Below are positions 46,483-55,100 of a stretch of 64,000 bases of DNA, piece after piece. Each line of letters starts with the position of its first letter. Within the stretch, counting starts at the first letter, position 1. The stretch covers positions 144,862 to 208,861 of the forward strand of contig CAZSNF010000003.1 of the NCBI GenBank assembly GCA_964608315.1, written 5' to 3'. The position numbers were made by a program, and so were the translations under genes. This DNA comes from VXPQ01 sp964608315 (GTDB lineage: Bacteria > Bacteroidota > Rhodothermia > Rhodothermales > VXPQ01). The notes beneath the pieces are model-generated. The model ran no database searches, had not been told where the DNA came from, and saw nothing but the letters and a program-made list of their open reading frames with translations.

Positions 46483-47895
46483 TTACGGATGCGCGACAGG
46501 GGACGCCCGACCCGATCTTTGCCGGATTACGCCAAGCCCAACAAACAAACCCGTCGCCACGAACCAGCCGGGCAAGCCCAGGAAAAATATATCCCATCCC
46601 CACGTCACATGCATCAGCCGGCAGGCGCCCAGCGTCCCGATCCAGGTCAGCGCGGCGGGCCAGTCGAACGCGATCCCCTTCCAGTCGGCGTACCCGGAAC
46701 GCAGCCCGATCTTCGGGAAAATCCAGAAATCGGCGAAAATCGCCGCGCCCATCGGCATCAGAATCAGTCCGTACAGCGCCACGAAATCCAGGAGGCGCAT
46801 CATCAGCGCGGGAAACAGCGCCGCCGCGGTCGTAACGCCCCCCACCGCAAGGGTCACTTTCCAGCGCTTCCAGTTGGGCGTAATCGTCTGCATGGCGAGT
46901 CCGGCGCGATAAATCGTGGGGTTCGCCGTGGTCCATCCGGCCACTACCACCGCAATCAGTCCGGCGACGCCCGCGCCAAGCCATGCGATCGGGCCCGGCG
47001 CCACTTCCCCGCCCTGCTGAATGGCCAGCGCCACCAGTACGCCCGACGCCACCCAGGCCATATAATGTCCGAGGTACATCCCGAACGCGCTCGCGAAACC
47101 GTATTGCCATTTTCGGGCGTACCGCAAAATGGTCAGGTCCGCCATGCCGATGTGCATGGCCATGTTCGCAAACCAGGCGAAAAACGTTACATGCCAGAAG
47201 GTAAACCGGACCCGGCCTTCCGCCGGGACGCCCGTCCATATCTTTTCGTTCGCCGCGGTCCGCAGGTCGGCGAACGACTCCACGCCCAGTTGCGGCAGCA
47301 CGGCCAGCCCCGAAGCCAGAAACACGAGCAGCAGCCACGGCGAAGCGATCTTCGAAAACCGGGCAATCTTGTCGAACCCGAGCACGGCGAGCACAGTAAC
47401 CACGCCTCCCACCGCCAGCACCGTCGCTGCCCACGCCGCACTGTTGGGGTACAGGTCGTCCAGGCCCGGCATGGGCATGTCGAAGGGAATGCCCACCGCC
47501 GTGGCGGCCACGGAAATCATCGCCCCGGCCAGAAAACAGAACATCAGGGCGTTGACGATATTGTAGGCGAAAAGCAGGTTGGGACCGGTGATCTTGCGCA
47601 GATGCCAGTACAGGTTCAGCCGGGTTCGGACGGCGATGGGGGCGCACAGAAAAGCCCAGGACAACACTGCCAGCAAATTGCCCGCGAGCAAGCCCCAGAG
47701 CAGATCGCCCGTCGCTACGCCATGCGCCACGAACAGCGGCCCGATAACGAATTCGGTGCCCGCCACATGCTCGCCGGCGTACAACCCGATGAATCCGCCG
47801 GGCCCTCGCAAGCGGTCCGGGGAGACCGGCTCCCGGTCGAATTCGTTGATGGCGTCGAGGCGGGCGGCCAGCGCGTTTTTGGGGGACTTATTCAT
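46483..47895 (-). CDS. NCS1-like permease, candidate rhamnose transporter
   Basis: 470 residues with about 12 hydrophobic helices. The N-terminal VSPDRLRGPGGFIGLYAGEHVAGTEFVIG and the helix 3-8 pattern (WGLLAGNLLAVLSWAF, GWTTANPTIYRAGLAMQ) resemble the nucleobase:cation symporter-1 (cytosine permease) group. It is the first gene of the operon ending in rhaI-rhaB. Sugar transport is inferred from context only; a nucleobase or vitamin substrate is the family default. Confidence 0.78.
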   Translation of the reverse strand: MNKSPKNALAARLDAINEFDREPVSPDRLRGPGGFIGLYAGEHVAGTEFVIGPLFVAHGVATGDLLWGLLAGNLLAVLSWAFLCAPIAVRTRLNLYWHLRKITGPNLLFAYNIVNALMFCFLAGAMISVAATAVGIPFDMPMPGLDDLYPNSAAWAATVLAVGGVVTVLAVLGFDKIARFSKIASPWLLLVFLASGLAVLPQLGVESFADLRTAANEKIWTGVPAEGRVRFTFWHVTFFAWFANMAMHIGMADLTILRYARKWQYGFASAFGMYLGHYMAWVASGVLVALAIQQGGEVAPGPIAWLGAGVAGLIAVVVAGWTTANPTIYRAGLAMQTITPNWKRWKVTLAVGGVTTAAALFPALMMRLLDFVALYGLILMPMGAAIFADFWIFPKIGLRSGYADWKGIAFDWPAALTWIGTLGACRLMHVTWGWDIFFLGLPGWFVATGLFVGLGVIRQRSGRASPVAHP

Positions 47896-48050
47896 TTTGG
47901 AAACCTTTGCTTGCAGGGCGCGAACGCCGTTTCCTGCATGTATTTTTCAAGATGCGCTACTTGACATTCCTGCTTCGGCTGAACCATTTTAAGGATACTC
48001 GGCAAAATACGCCCTGCGGCTCCCGCGCGCTATCGCGGACGCGCGCCAGG

Positions 48051-48086
48051 TATAACAAGTTACAAGTTATAATATACGGCGTATAT
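48051..48086. promoter_or_regulatory. two adjacent palindromes in the permease/methyltransferase divergent region
   Basis: TATAACAAGTTACAAGTTATA (arms TATAAC/GTTATA) at 48051-48071, then ATATACG-G-CGTATAT at 48072-48086. They lie 44 bp before the methyltransferase ATG and 156 bp before the permease ATG on the other strand. Likely operator sites for a dimeric regulator. A partial MITE end (GGATACTC) is at about 47991. No gene in 47896-48129. Confidence 0.5.
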
Positions 48087-48129
48087 TCGCCGAACGCCTT
48101 GCCCTTGCGAATTCAATCCCGTACGCGCC

Positions 48130-48963
48130 ATGACGAAACCGAACGCCGACCCGATCTACACCATGGGACGCAGCGAGGGAGAAACCGAGCGCCTCATTTC
48201 CCAGTCGCTGCTCTACGAGGGCGTCACGCTGCGCTTCTTCCGGGAAGCGGGCGTCGCCCCGGGCATGAAGGCGCTGGACGTCGGAAGCGGCGCCGGAGAC
48301 GTGTCGCTGGCGCTCGCCGGAATCGTCGGCCCGGAAGGCCATGTCACCGGCGTGGACGTGAACCCGCAGATTCTGGAAACCGCCCGGGCGCGCGCCGACG
48401 CCGCCGGGCACAGCCATGTCGAATTCGTGGCGGGCGACGCCCGTACGCTGGACGTCGGAAACGATTTCGACGTCGTGGCGGGCCGGCTCGTGCTCATGTA
48501 CATGGCCGATCCCGCGGAAGCCCTGAGGGGATTCGCGCAACGCCTCCGTCCCGGCGGAGTGGTCGCGTTTCAGGAGGCGGACCTGGCGAGGTACCGCACC
48601 TTCGAACATCCCGACACGCCGCTCATGAACCAGCTCACGGACTGGGTCCTCGAGGTATTCGAACGGTCCGGGGCCGCCACGGACATGGCTTTCAATCTGT
48701 ACCGAACGTTCGTGGACGCCGGCCTGCCCGCCCCGACGATGCACTACGAAGCGCTTGCGGGCGGCGCGGACGGATGGGCCGGATATCCGTACGCCGTGCA
48801 GGCGTTCGCCAGTTTCCTCCCGCTCTTCGAACAATTCGGCATTGCAACGGCGGAAGACGTGGGCCTGGACACGCTCGAAGAGCGCATCAGGGAAGAAGTA
48901 AAGACGTCGAAACGCCCCCTCCTCCTGCCGCCGCACATGACGGCGTACGCGCGGGTGGGGTGA
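48130..48963 (+). CDS. class I SAM-dependent methyltransferase
   Basis: 277 residues. Rossmann motif I ALDVGSGAGDVSLALAGIVG, acidic loop VTGVDVNPQILETAR, motif II VEFVAGDARTLDV, then VVAGRLVLMYMADPAEALRGFAQRLRPGGVVAFQEAD. Resembles UbiE/Methyltransf_11-type small-molecule methyltransferases. The N-terminal YTMGRSEGETERLISQSLLYE is typical of a subgroup with unknown substrate. Stands alone on the plus strand, convergent with the PIN gene. Substrate not predictable. Confidence 0.85.
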   Translation: MTKPNADPIYTMGRSEGETERLISQSLLYEGVTLRFFREAGVAPGMKALDVGSGAGDVSLALAGIVGPEGHVTGVDVNPQILETARARADAAGHSHVEFVAGDARTLDVGNDFDVVAGRLVLMYMADPAEALRGFAQRLRPGGVVAFQEADLARYRTFEHPDTPLMNQLTDWVLEVFERSGAATDMAFNLYRTFVDAGLPAPTMHYEALAGGADGWAGYPYAVQAFASFLPLFEQFGIATAEDVGLDTLEERIREEVKTSKRPLLLPPHMTAYARVG

Positions 48964-48988
48964 GGGCTATCCGCGTTCCGGTTCCACC

Positions 48989-49453
48989 TTACGGGAGCTG
49001 ATTATAGGAGGCCAAATTCTGATCGAGAGACCATATTGTCACTTGATATCCCCGGTTACGCGTACGCGCCTCTTCCCAGACATGAATGATGGATCTATCG
49101 GCTATGCCAAATCCCTGCATGGCATATTGATCGGGGAAATCGGCAAGCCATTTTCTGATCTCCCCAACATCCGGCATCGGCGTTACAACCCAGGGCGCCT
49201 TTCCCGCAAGTGCTTTTTCGACCATATCGCAGAACTTTTCTGCGCAGCGCCTGCGATGACGCCCATTGCGTATGCGTATATCCGCAATGTGATTCCCGGT
49301 CTCTATGATCACAGCTATCGGCAGTTGAAACCTGCTCCTGGCTTTGATGCGTTTCTCGAATTCCAAAAGCACCGTATCCCGATCCTGATTGCGTTCGGGA
49401 ACGTCAAGGATATTCAGCAATATCGACGTGTCGACAATGTAGATGGCTGGCAT
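48989..49453 (-). CDS. PIN-domain ribonuclease-like protein
   Basis: 154 residues. The ATG at 49453 is preferred over a TTG at 49471 because GGAGGGA lies 6 nt before it. PIN-domain acidic residues: IYIVDTSILLNIL (Asp), PIAVIIETGNHIA (Glu), GIADRSIIHVWEE (Asp) and IWSLDQNLASY (Asp). Predicted metal-dependent RNase. The gene follows the AAA ATPase by only 18 nt, so the two make a module; no antitoxin of the VapB type is next to it. Confidence 0.75.
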   Translation of the reverse strand: MPAIYIVDTSILLNILDVPERNQDRDTVLLEFEKRIKARSRFQLPIAVIIETGNHIADIRIRNGRHRRRCAEKFCDMVEKALAGKAPWVVTPMPDVGEIRKWLADFPDQYAMQGFGIADRSIIHVWEEARTRNRGYQVTIWSLDQNLASYNQLP

Positions 49454-49471
49454 GAGCACTCCCTCCGGCAA

Positions 49472-50770
49472 CTACCTGATCTCCTCGAGCCAGGCAAGCG
49501 ATTCGTCGATCCGCTCTTCTTCGCCACGCCAATTTTTTGCGAACCGGTCAATGATTCCCGCCGTCATCAGGGCGCCGACAGGCCCTTGCGCCACCAGATC
49601 GGGGTAATCGGGCATATCCCGGAGCCGCAGCAAGCAGCTGGAGCCGTCCTCGGGACTGCGATAGCAAAACGTGACCTCCGGAATGGCTTCGTCCGGCAGT
49701 GCGTCAAGCAACGCAGGATTGTGAGTGCTGATCAGTACGCGAAGGCCTCTTTCTGTGGCGATGGCCGATATTTTTTGCAGAAGCGACCTTGCCCGACTCG
49801 GATGAACCCCGTTGTCGATCTCCTCGATCACCACAAGGCTTCCTTGCTTTGCAGAGAGCATAACGGCTGCAATGGCAAGCACCCGCAAGGTCCCGTCGGA
49901 CAACAGAACCGCGTCGCAGGACCGGTCCATATCTCCGAAGGTCTCCTGCAAACTAACCATTACCTCTCCGCGAGGCGTATGAATAAAGTCGATGTCATGG
50001 ATGTTCTGCTCCGGCAATTCCCTGACGAAATCCAGAAGCCTTTCTTTCTCTCCACGCTCGCACAGGTTGAAAAGGACGCCGGAAAGATTACCGCCGCTTT
50101 CGCCCAAGGCAGTATCGGCAGCCCATCCATAGCGGCGCATGGCTCTGGGGCGCGGATCCAAAAAGAAGATAGCCGACAACCACCCAAGATAGGATTGTGC
50201 AATCCGGGGGATCTCGGATTGCGCCTTCTTATGACCTCTCTCGAACCGGGCCGGACTCACCAGTTGCGCCAGCACAGGTATTCCGCTGTTGCATGCAATC
50301 TGAGGCTTCTTTCCACCCCGAGCGAAATTATTGTAGGCGACTTGCAAACTGCCGCCGCTGGATTGGCCAACCACCTGAAACAACGGCACGTATGAGGCAG
50401 GCCCGGTCACGCTCTCTTCGAAAACTCTCGGCGAACCGTCTTCGGGCATTTTAATGTCAATGCGATATTGATTCCAATCCGGCTGAATGGTTTTGCAGGC
50501 CAGCGCGAAGCGCCCCGATTCCGATCCACGATAACACAGCGCCTCCGTATTGCCCCTGACCTGGATATCCTCTTCCTGGGCGTCCCGACGCAGGTCATGA
50601 TGTATCGCCTCAAGAGTATTGCCCTTGGCCATCCGGGAAAAAAGCCACAGCGCTTCGACGAGGTTGCTCTTGCCCGACGCATTAGCGCCAATCAGCGCCG
50701 TCAACGGAGACAAGTGCAGGGTCGCCTTCCGGTAGCTCTTGAAATTTCGTATGTCGAAGCCGGATAACAT
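49472..50770 (-). CDS. AAA_21-type ATPase, partner of PIN protein
   Basis: 432 residues. GFDIRNFKSYRKATL, then Walker A LIGANASGKSNLVEALWLF. Signature region AVLLSDGTLRVLAIAAVML, Walker B SLVVIEEIDNGVH and switch VLISTHNPALLDALP. An OLD/RecF-like ATPase without its own nuclease. In related mobile ATPase systems the ATPase senses infection and a neighbouring effector acts; here the PIN protein would be the effector (inference). The pair sits in an accessory area with DUF2283/DUF4258 remnants. Confidence 0.83.
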   Translation of the reverse strand: MLSGFDIRNFKSYRKATLHLSPLTALIGANASGKSNLVEALWLFSRMAKGNTLEAIHHDLRRDAQEEDIQVRGNTEALCYRGSESGRFALACKTIQPDWNQYRIDIKMPEDGSPRVFEESVTGPASYVPLFQVVGQSSGGSLQVAYNNFARGGKKPQIACNSGIPVLAQLVSPARFERGHKKAQSEIPRIAQSYLGWLSAIFFLDPRPRAMRRYGWAADTALGESGGNLSGVLFNLCERGEKERLLDFVRELPEQNIHDIDFIHTPRGEVMVSLQETFGDMDRSCDAVLLSDGTLRVLAIAAVMLSAKQGSLVVIEEIDNGVHPSRARSLLQKISAIATERGLRVLISTHNPALLDALPDEAIPEVTFCYRSPEDGSSCLLRLRDMPDYPDLVAQGPVGALMTAGIIDRFAKNWRGEEERIDESLAWLEEIR

Positions 50771-50801
50771 TGCCTGGTTCCTGTCGGTTGCGCTTCACGC
50801 C

Positions 50802-51002
50802 CTAAACCGCCTCGAATTCGAGGGACGCAAGATTGAGTTCGGTGGAACGTTGCGAGAGATGGAGTATTTCCACGCCGACCACTTCGTTCAGCTCATTGTA
50901 ATCAAGCGCCACATCCGGCGAGACCTCTTCGGATTCGATGATTTCCGAGGAGTCCAGACGCAGATAAAGCGCATCGGCCTCTTTATCGACATGCAGTTTC
51001 AT
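50802..51002 (-). CDS. DUF2283 family small protein
   Basis: 66 residues. The N-terminal MKLHVDKEADALYLRL and the middle SEEVSPDVALDYNELNEVVGVEILHLSQR match the DUF2283 pattern (DxxADALYI..., VSPGVVLDYDEDGRLVGIEILDAS). These small proteins are usually encoded next to DUF4258 proteins in toxin-antitoxin-like pairs. The ATG overlaps the stop of the upstream DUF4258 remnant. Located 31 nt upstream of the ATPase gene on the same strand. Confidence 0.82.
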   Translation of the reverse strand: MKLHVDKEADALYLRLDSSEIIESEEVSPDVALDYNELNEVVGVEILHLSQRSTELNLASLEFEAV

Positions 51003-51130
51003 AGCTTCCCTGTCATGCTTCGGTCAAAAAATACGGTTACGACCCTCCAGGGCGCGACACAGGTGTTCACAGCTACACGCAGTATGCGGTTATCCTGTTC
51101 CGGGATGCGCCGAAATCTAAAGCAAATTTC
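50999..51130 (-). pseudogene. C-terminal remnant of a DUF4258-like gene
   Basis: The frame ending at 50999 reads DNRILRVAVNTCVAPWRVVTVFFDRSM, resembling the C-terminus of DUF4258 proteins (LRVVVd...VVTVFFDRR), and overlaps the DUF2283 start as ATGA. Upstream there is no in-frame start with family similarity, so the N-terminus seems lost. The rest of 51131-51549 has no gene; it contains a MITE end at 51334-51350. Confidence 0.45.
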
Positions 51131-51333
51131 AGAGACATGAAACCCACCGAGGCCCAAGTTTGAGCGGATCGCGCTGCTGCCGCCGGGACAGCGCAGAAAC
51201 GTGAGCCTGTCGAATCTCCAGGCGCTTAAGGCCACTCTGCGCGGCCGAGCACGACCGCCCGGCGGCGGCCGGGCCCCTCTCCTTTCCACAACCATTCCCT
51301 CACGCTGCCCATTTTTTTGATTGGCGCAGACAA

Positions 51334-51350
51334 TTTTGATCAGAGTATCC
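51334..51350. repeat. solo MITE end
   Basis: TTTTGATCAGAGTATCC is the inverse of the MITE terminal repeat (GGATACTCTGATCAAA). Partner end not found nearby. Confidence 0.5.
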
Positions 51351-51549
51351 GTAACTCCTGGGTGAGGATGGCGTATAATGCTACCGTGTTCCAGATATGT
51401 CGACAGGTACGCCAGAACGCCCGGTTTGCCGGCGCGCAGACATGCGGAACACACAGACCACCGCTCACGCAAGGCAAGCGATTCAGGCGGCGGACATGCC
51501 ACCTGAACCCCCAACGCCTTGCAGGCGATTCACGAAAGCCTTCGGAGTC

Positions 51550-51891
51550 ATGGAAAACTGGAGATGGAAGGCAAGCGTTGCCGCAATCACGCTTCTTGGC
51601 GTACTGGCTACTTTATACGGAACGCTTCGGGCTGAATCGCTTGACGCTGTATCCGCACAGGCGATTCCAGCAGATACGACGCCCACGGTAGAAATTGCTA
51701 CCAAGGATTTTGTCCGCGCCGAAATAAATGCCGTCCGCCTCGAAATAAGCGAAACCGAGACAAGGCTTATTAAATGGATGGTTGGAACGGGAATCGGCAT
51801 TGCGCTTGTCGTTATAGGCGCAGCGGGCGGAATCCTTAGCATCATGCGCTTTTGGCTTGACTCCGCACAGAAAAAAGACGTCGGCGAGTAG
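51550..51891 (+). CDS. two-TM coiled-coil protein
   Basis: 113 residues from ATG 51550; an in-frame upstream extension lacks protein-like composition. TM1 ASVAAITLLGVLATLYGTL, then a polar linker, helix KDFVRAEINAVRLEISETETRLIKW and TM2 MVGTGIGIALVVIGAAGGIL, with a short cytoplasmic-type tail. It shares the [T]K[DE]FVR[AS]E...EINS/AVRLE helix and second TM with the split gene at 34661-35128. Small coiled-coil membrane proteins of this type are common in phages and mobile elements; function unknown. Confidence 0.6.
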   Translation: MENWRWKASVAAITLLGVLATLYGTLRAESLDAVSAQAIPADTTPTVEIATKDFVRAEINAVRLEISETETRLIKWMVGTGIGIALVVIGAAGGILSIMRFWLDSAQKKDVGE

Positions 51892-51960
51892 CCCGCCGGA
51901 CACGTTTTAGCCGCCGGGCGGCGCGGCGAACCCGGCCCGCTCGCGGCGAAACAAAATTTT

Positions 51961-51992
51961 TTGCGTTTTTTTTGAATTTTTTAGTAAATTAT
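51961..51992 (+). promoter_or_regulatory. predicted Bacteroidota promoter of the large secreted protein gene
   Basis: TTG (51961-51963), 21-nt T-rich spacer, TAAATTAT (51985-51992), a partial match to TAnnTTTG. It is preceded by AAAATTTT and lies about 120 nt from the chosen start. No gene in 51892-52111. Confidence 0.4.
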
Positions 51993-52111
51993 GCAAAAAT
52001 TGCATACCGATAAAGAATTGGGCGACTTAAGAGGAGGCGCATTCGCGCGGTTTCTCCATGCTTCCGCCCCTGCCCGGTTTGCAAAAATCATTCATAACGA
52101 CCTCCGTTCCC

Positions 52112-55100
52112 ATGACCTCCCCACAGAGTCTGCATGCCGAGGCGGCAACGCCTCTTCCTCGCAACCCTTTCCGCGCCCGCCCTACCCATTTTGCAGGCCG
52201 CCTCCTCACAATGCTGCTCCTGCTGGCCTTTGGCATGGTTGCGCATAAAGCCCAGGGACAGAATCAGGGGGTGGCGGCCGTGCCCCTTGGGGACAGTTTC
52301 GTTTTCTTTGTGGACAGCATAAACCCCGATCTGCTCAAAACCGGCCGCAGCGGAACCAACCTTGAGGGCGCGACAGTCATCAACGATCCGAAAGACCCCG
52401 ACAACAGGGTGATAAGATTTCAAAACGATGGTCAGGATTTTCAATATGCGAGGTTTTTCTTCGCGGACGCCGCCGACCAGGGCGCTCCCCGCGACATGAC
52501 GGCAAACCGTAACGCCGGGAATGTGCTCCACTTTCGCATTCTGGTGGATAAGGACAACCCGAAGAACGGCGAAAGCGCCAACATAGTAGAGAAGTACCGC
52601 CTCTCGGTCCAGTTCGAGGATTACGGACCGGAGGACGGAAACACGGCGCAGCATAATAATCCCTTCCGCCTGCGCTGGGCCATACCGGACAGCATGCGCA
52701 ACGGGGAATGGCACGAGGTGTCACTGAGGCTCCCGCCCGCGACCTGGGCCGCGCTCGAAGCCGCGAAGACCGCCGACACCATTACGGATCTGGAAAAACG
52801 CTGGTTATACGCCGGCTCTTGGGCAGGCTTCGCGATCGGACTTGACCTGCTGGGGCCAATGACGGCGCAAGAACCCACGCTTTGGACAGAATTCGAATGG
52901 GACAACGTGGAATCTGTGGGCATCCAGTGGGACTGGCCGGGATCCGGCAATGAAGGCAAGCCGATACTTCTGGACGACGTATACATAGGCCCGGCCAATA
53001 TGGACCTCACGGGCATTCTGCCGCCCCAGAACCCGCCTCCGGCCGTATCCGGCGTGAATTTCAGCACAGACGGCAACCAGCATGTCATTTCCTGGACCCA
53101 CGACGCCGCTAACACCACTATCTCGCAATACAAGGTGTACGCCAGCCACAACCCGATTACGGACATAAGAGCCCAGGGCGTAGGCCTGATCGCGACGGTA
53201 GGAGGAGACCTCACCGCAAACAACGGAGTCCACACGGTGCGGGCGCAGGGCGACCTGCCCCATCCTTCCCTCGGCAACGCCATCTACTATGGGGTAACGA
53301 GCCTGGACGCCTCGGAAGTGGAGAACAAGGACATATCGAACAGTTCCGCTGCGCTCGCCGCCGCCTCGTATTCGCCGGCGGTCGTGCAATTGAGCTACCA
53401 GCAGGCCGCCGCCCTGAAGGACAATGTCGCCACGGGGAACGTATCCGGCAGCGGCTTCCCCGCAGGAACCATGCCCTTTGTGGTCAACAAGGCGCACTCG
53501 ATACGAACCGTGGGCAGCGTCTCTCCGGAAGACAACGACCTCTCCGGCTCTTTCTGGATAGGATACTCGGACGCCAACGAAATCTATATCTACGCCGAAA
53601 TCACCGACGATCAAGTGGAAATCTCTCCGCTCGACAGGGGACAGGGCGACACCTGGCAGGACGACGCCTTCGAACTCGTATGGGGCAATTACGACGTACG
53701 CGACGCCGGCGGATCGATCATGGGCAGTACTCCGCACCCCGACAGAAAGCGCGGCGATCACCCCGATTACCAGATCAGGATATCCGCGCACGGCGCCACG
53801 GCGGCGGAGGCAGAGGTCAGAAGTATTTCGGACCTCCCCGGCGGCGTCCTCAATCCCACGAACAGACTGAATTCATTCGATGGGGTATACGCGCCCATGG
53901 ACGGCGGCTACAAGATGCTGGTGGTTATGCCGGTCGCCAAGTTCAAAGACCCGAGCGACAGGACAAACGCCTTTCCCGGGGCCGACGAGATCCGCTATTC
54001 CCCGATGTCGATCACTATAAACGACCGGGACGGCGGCAATCGAGGCGAACAAGTCACCTGGAGCCTCCGCGCCGCGGAGGGGGGCGACAGCGTGTGGCAC
54101 ACTCCCTCCCAATGGCAAACCGTAGCCATGGTCGGGCGGAACGTGGAGGATACGCCGAAGGCCCCGGTGGCGGAGAATCCGGGGAGTATGAAAATTCTCC
54201 GCATGGGCGGCGGCGACCTGACCGTGAACCTCGATGCGGAATTCACGGAATTCGGCAATGCAGACTGGACCGTGCACCACTACCTGGTGGACGGCGGAAC
54301 AGCGGTCAACGACCCCGGCGCCTCGTTTATCGCAGGGTCGCAGGCCCAGGTCCGGCTGGAAAACGATATTCTGCACGTTACCCCCACGAATCCCGGCGCA
54401 TTCAAGATCGCCGTTCAGAAGATGGGGTCCACGGGCGACAAAGACGTTCGGCCCATCGAATTCCGGGTCATGTCGGCGAATGCGCCCATGCTGCAAGCAA
54501 AAAGCGTGAGTTCCGGCGCGCAATACAATGCGCAAGCCAACGGCTATTCGGCTACGGTAACTCTCAAAATAGGCAAAACGACGTCGGCAGAACTGAATAT
54601 CGACGAATCGTTCGATGATCCGGACGACGCCGTGCTGTCCTATCGCCTCGTCGCAGGCGACCCCGACGTCGTTACCGCCACCTTGTCCGGAGGCGCCCTG
54701 AAACTGGTCATGACGCCTGGAGCGCGGGGCGGAGACGGTACGGACGTATGGATCATCGGCACGGATCACAACGGGGAATTCGCCCAGCTGCGCATTGGCG
54801 TGAACGTATCCAGCGCGACCAGCCCCTACGTGGCCAGCCCGCTCGAAGACGTCATCATACGCGAAACGGACAAAACCGCAGCGCATATCCATCTGTTCGG
54901 CGCCTTCGCAGACGGCAACGGCGGCAACCTTGGATACGAGGTTACGGTAAGCGACCAGATACAAAAGATAGACAACCAGCCAGCGCAGGGCGATGCAACG
55001 CACATTACGCCGTACGTAAGAGCGGTGGTCAATGTGGCCAACGTGCAACCCAATAGCGAGGCGGGCAACATACAGGTACTGCCGCGGGCCACAGGAACGG

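Noticed and set aside
51397..51549. Longer N-terminus for the coiled-coil protein
   Set aside because: The added residues are compositionally odd and would bury the first TM helix; ATG 51550 fits the relative at 34661-35128.
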